Of a DNA stretch of 5,999 bases, positions 5,874-5,999 are shown one piece after another. A program made the translations under genes and the position numbers. Origin of the DNA: Maritimibacter sp. (lineage in GTDB: Bacteria; Pseudomonadota; Alphaproteobacteria; Rhodobacterales; Rhodobacteraceae); NCBI GenBank assembly GCA_020441225.1, contig JAGRMP010000201.1, positions 2,699 to 8,697 of the forward strand, given 5' to 3'. The notes below the pieces were generated by a model. That model was not told the DNA's origin. It made no database searches and saw only the letters and a list, made by a program, of their open reading frames with translations. The stretch's first letter is position 1; the number at the start of each line of letters is the position of its first letter.

Positions 5874-5891
5874 GCCGGGGTGAACCCCGGC
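5874..5891. repeat. REP-like palindrome
   Basis: GCCGGGG at 5874-5880 and CCCCGGC at 5885-5891 form a perfect seven-pair stem closed by TGAA, followed by CTACGG. The GGGTGAACCC...CCTACG style resembles palindromic intergenic repeats common in Rhodobacteraceae genomes; only one copy is visible here, so its repeat nature is inferred. Confidence 0.35.
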
Positions 5892-5924
5892 CTACGGGGC
5901 GGTCCGCCGGTTCGGGCGGGTCGG

Positions 5925-5946
5925 GCCTTTTGCCGGGGGAAAAGGC
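5925..5946. other. Hairpin of unknown role
   Basis: GCCTTTT at 5925-5931 pairs perfectly with AAAAGGC at 5940-5946 around an eight-base loop. On either strand no further T-run follows the stem, so a terminator role is doubtful; it could lie in the control region of the gene to the right. Confidence 0.3.
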
Positions 5947-5975
5947 TTCCCTTCGCCCCGAGAATCCCCTATACG
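5947..5975 (+). promoter_or_regulatory. Possible promoter pointing out of the window
   Basis: TATACG at 5970-5975 resembles an alphaproteobacterial -10 element and is followed by GC-rich start-region sequence. The hexamer 17 bases upstream (TTCCCT at 5947-5952) is only a weak -35 match. No coding start is seen before the window ends. Confidence 0.25.
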
Positions 5976-5999
5976 CGCGCATCCGCTCTTCGGACGTCC

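Larger units (their letters stand above)
5721..5999. other. Non-coding stretch after the hydroxylase gene
   Basis: No frame here has a start with ribosome binding site, a recognisable domain and reasonable composition. The stretch is rich in hairpins and palindromes, described separately: alternative hairpins just after the stop codon, a LacI-type palindrome, a REP-like palindrome, a further hairpin and a possible outward promoter. It probably combines the 3' end of the hydroxylase transcript with the control region of a gene beyond the right edge. Confidence 0.6.

Noticed and set aside
5704..5982. Minus-strand 92-residue frame in the 3' non-coding region
   Set aside because: It spans the hairpins, lacks a ribosome binding site and has no family-like pattern.
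1..5999. CRISPR array, tRNA, rRNA, insertion sequence or phage genes
   Set aside because: No regularly spaced repeats, tRNA-like folds, rRNA stretches, transposase motifs or terminal repeats were seen.

Overview
The window is a high-GC stretch with compact gene packing, GC-rich codon choice and strong purine-rich ribosome binding sites. The protein types (an Arg-rich DUF1127 small protein, a WrbA flavodoxin, a LysR regulator, a DMT exporter, a MarR regulator and a MobA-type aromatic hydroxylase) suggest an alphaproteobacterium, most likely Rhodobacteraceae-like. That placement comes from style and gene content and was not tested by alignment.

Layout: positions 1-461 hold the 3' end of a small multi-pass membrane protein gene. 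A GC-rich hairpin (478-507) lies between it and a LysR-type regulator (547-1434). Next on the same strand come a WrbA-type NAD(P)H:quinone oxidoreductase (1539-2162), a 50-residue DUF1127 gene that starts on the last base of the wrbA stop codon (2162-2314), and a ten-helix EamA/DMT transporter (2342-3232). The last three are tightly packed and look like one operon. A dyad with the LysR-type T-N11-A geometry sits directly after the lysR stop codon and upstream of wrbA, so the LysR protein may control this operon and perhaps itself.

The DMT gene converges with a MarR-family regulator gene (3258-3698, minus). That gene is divergent from a 630-residue flavoprotein hydroxylase (3828-5720) closely resembling MobA, the 3-hydroxybenzoate 4-monooxygenase of Comamonas, which makes protocatechuate. 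The regulator/hydroxylase pair matches the known mobR-mobA arrangement. Their shared AT-rich intergenic region (3699-3827) contains a good sigma-70-like promoter for the hydroxylase and an interrupted dyad over its spacer and -10 box, as expected for a repressor released by the aromatic substrate.

The last 279 bases (5721-5999) hold no convincing gene. They contain two mutually exclusive hairpins right after the hydroxylase, a perfect LacI-family-like palindrome next to a -35-like hexamer, a REP-like palindrome, another hairpin and a possible promoter pointing out of the window.

Functionally the window combines aromatic-acid hydroxylation with a quinone-detoxifying reductase and an efflux-type carrier. 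The two regulatory blocks look independent, and any functional link between them is inference. Nothing amounts to a clearly new system. The best leads are the coupled wrbA-DUF1127 pair and the regulatory DNA elements.
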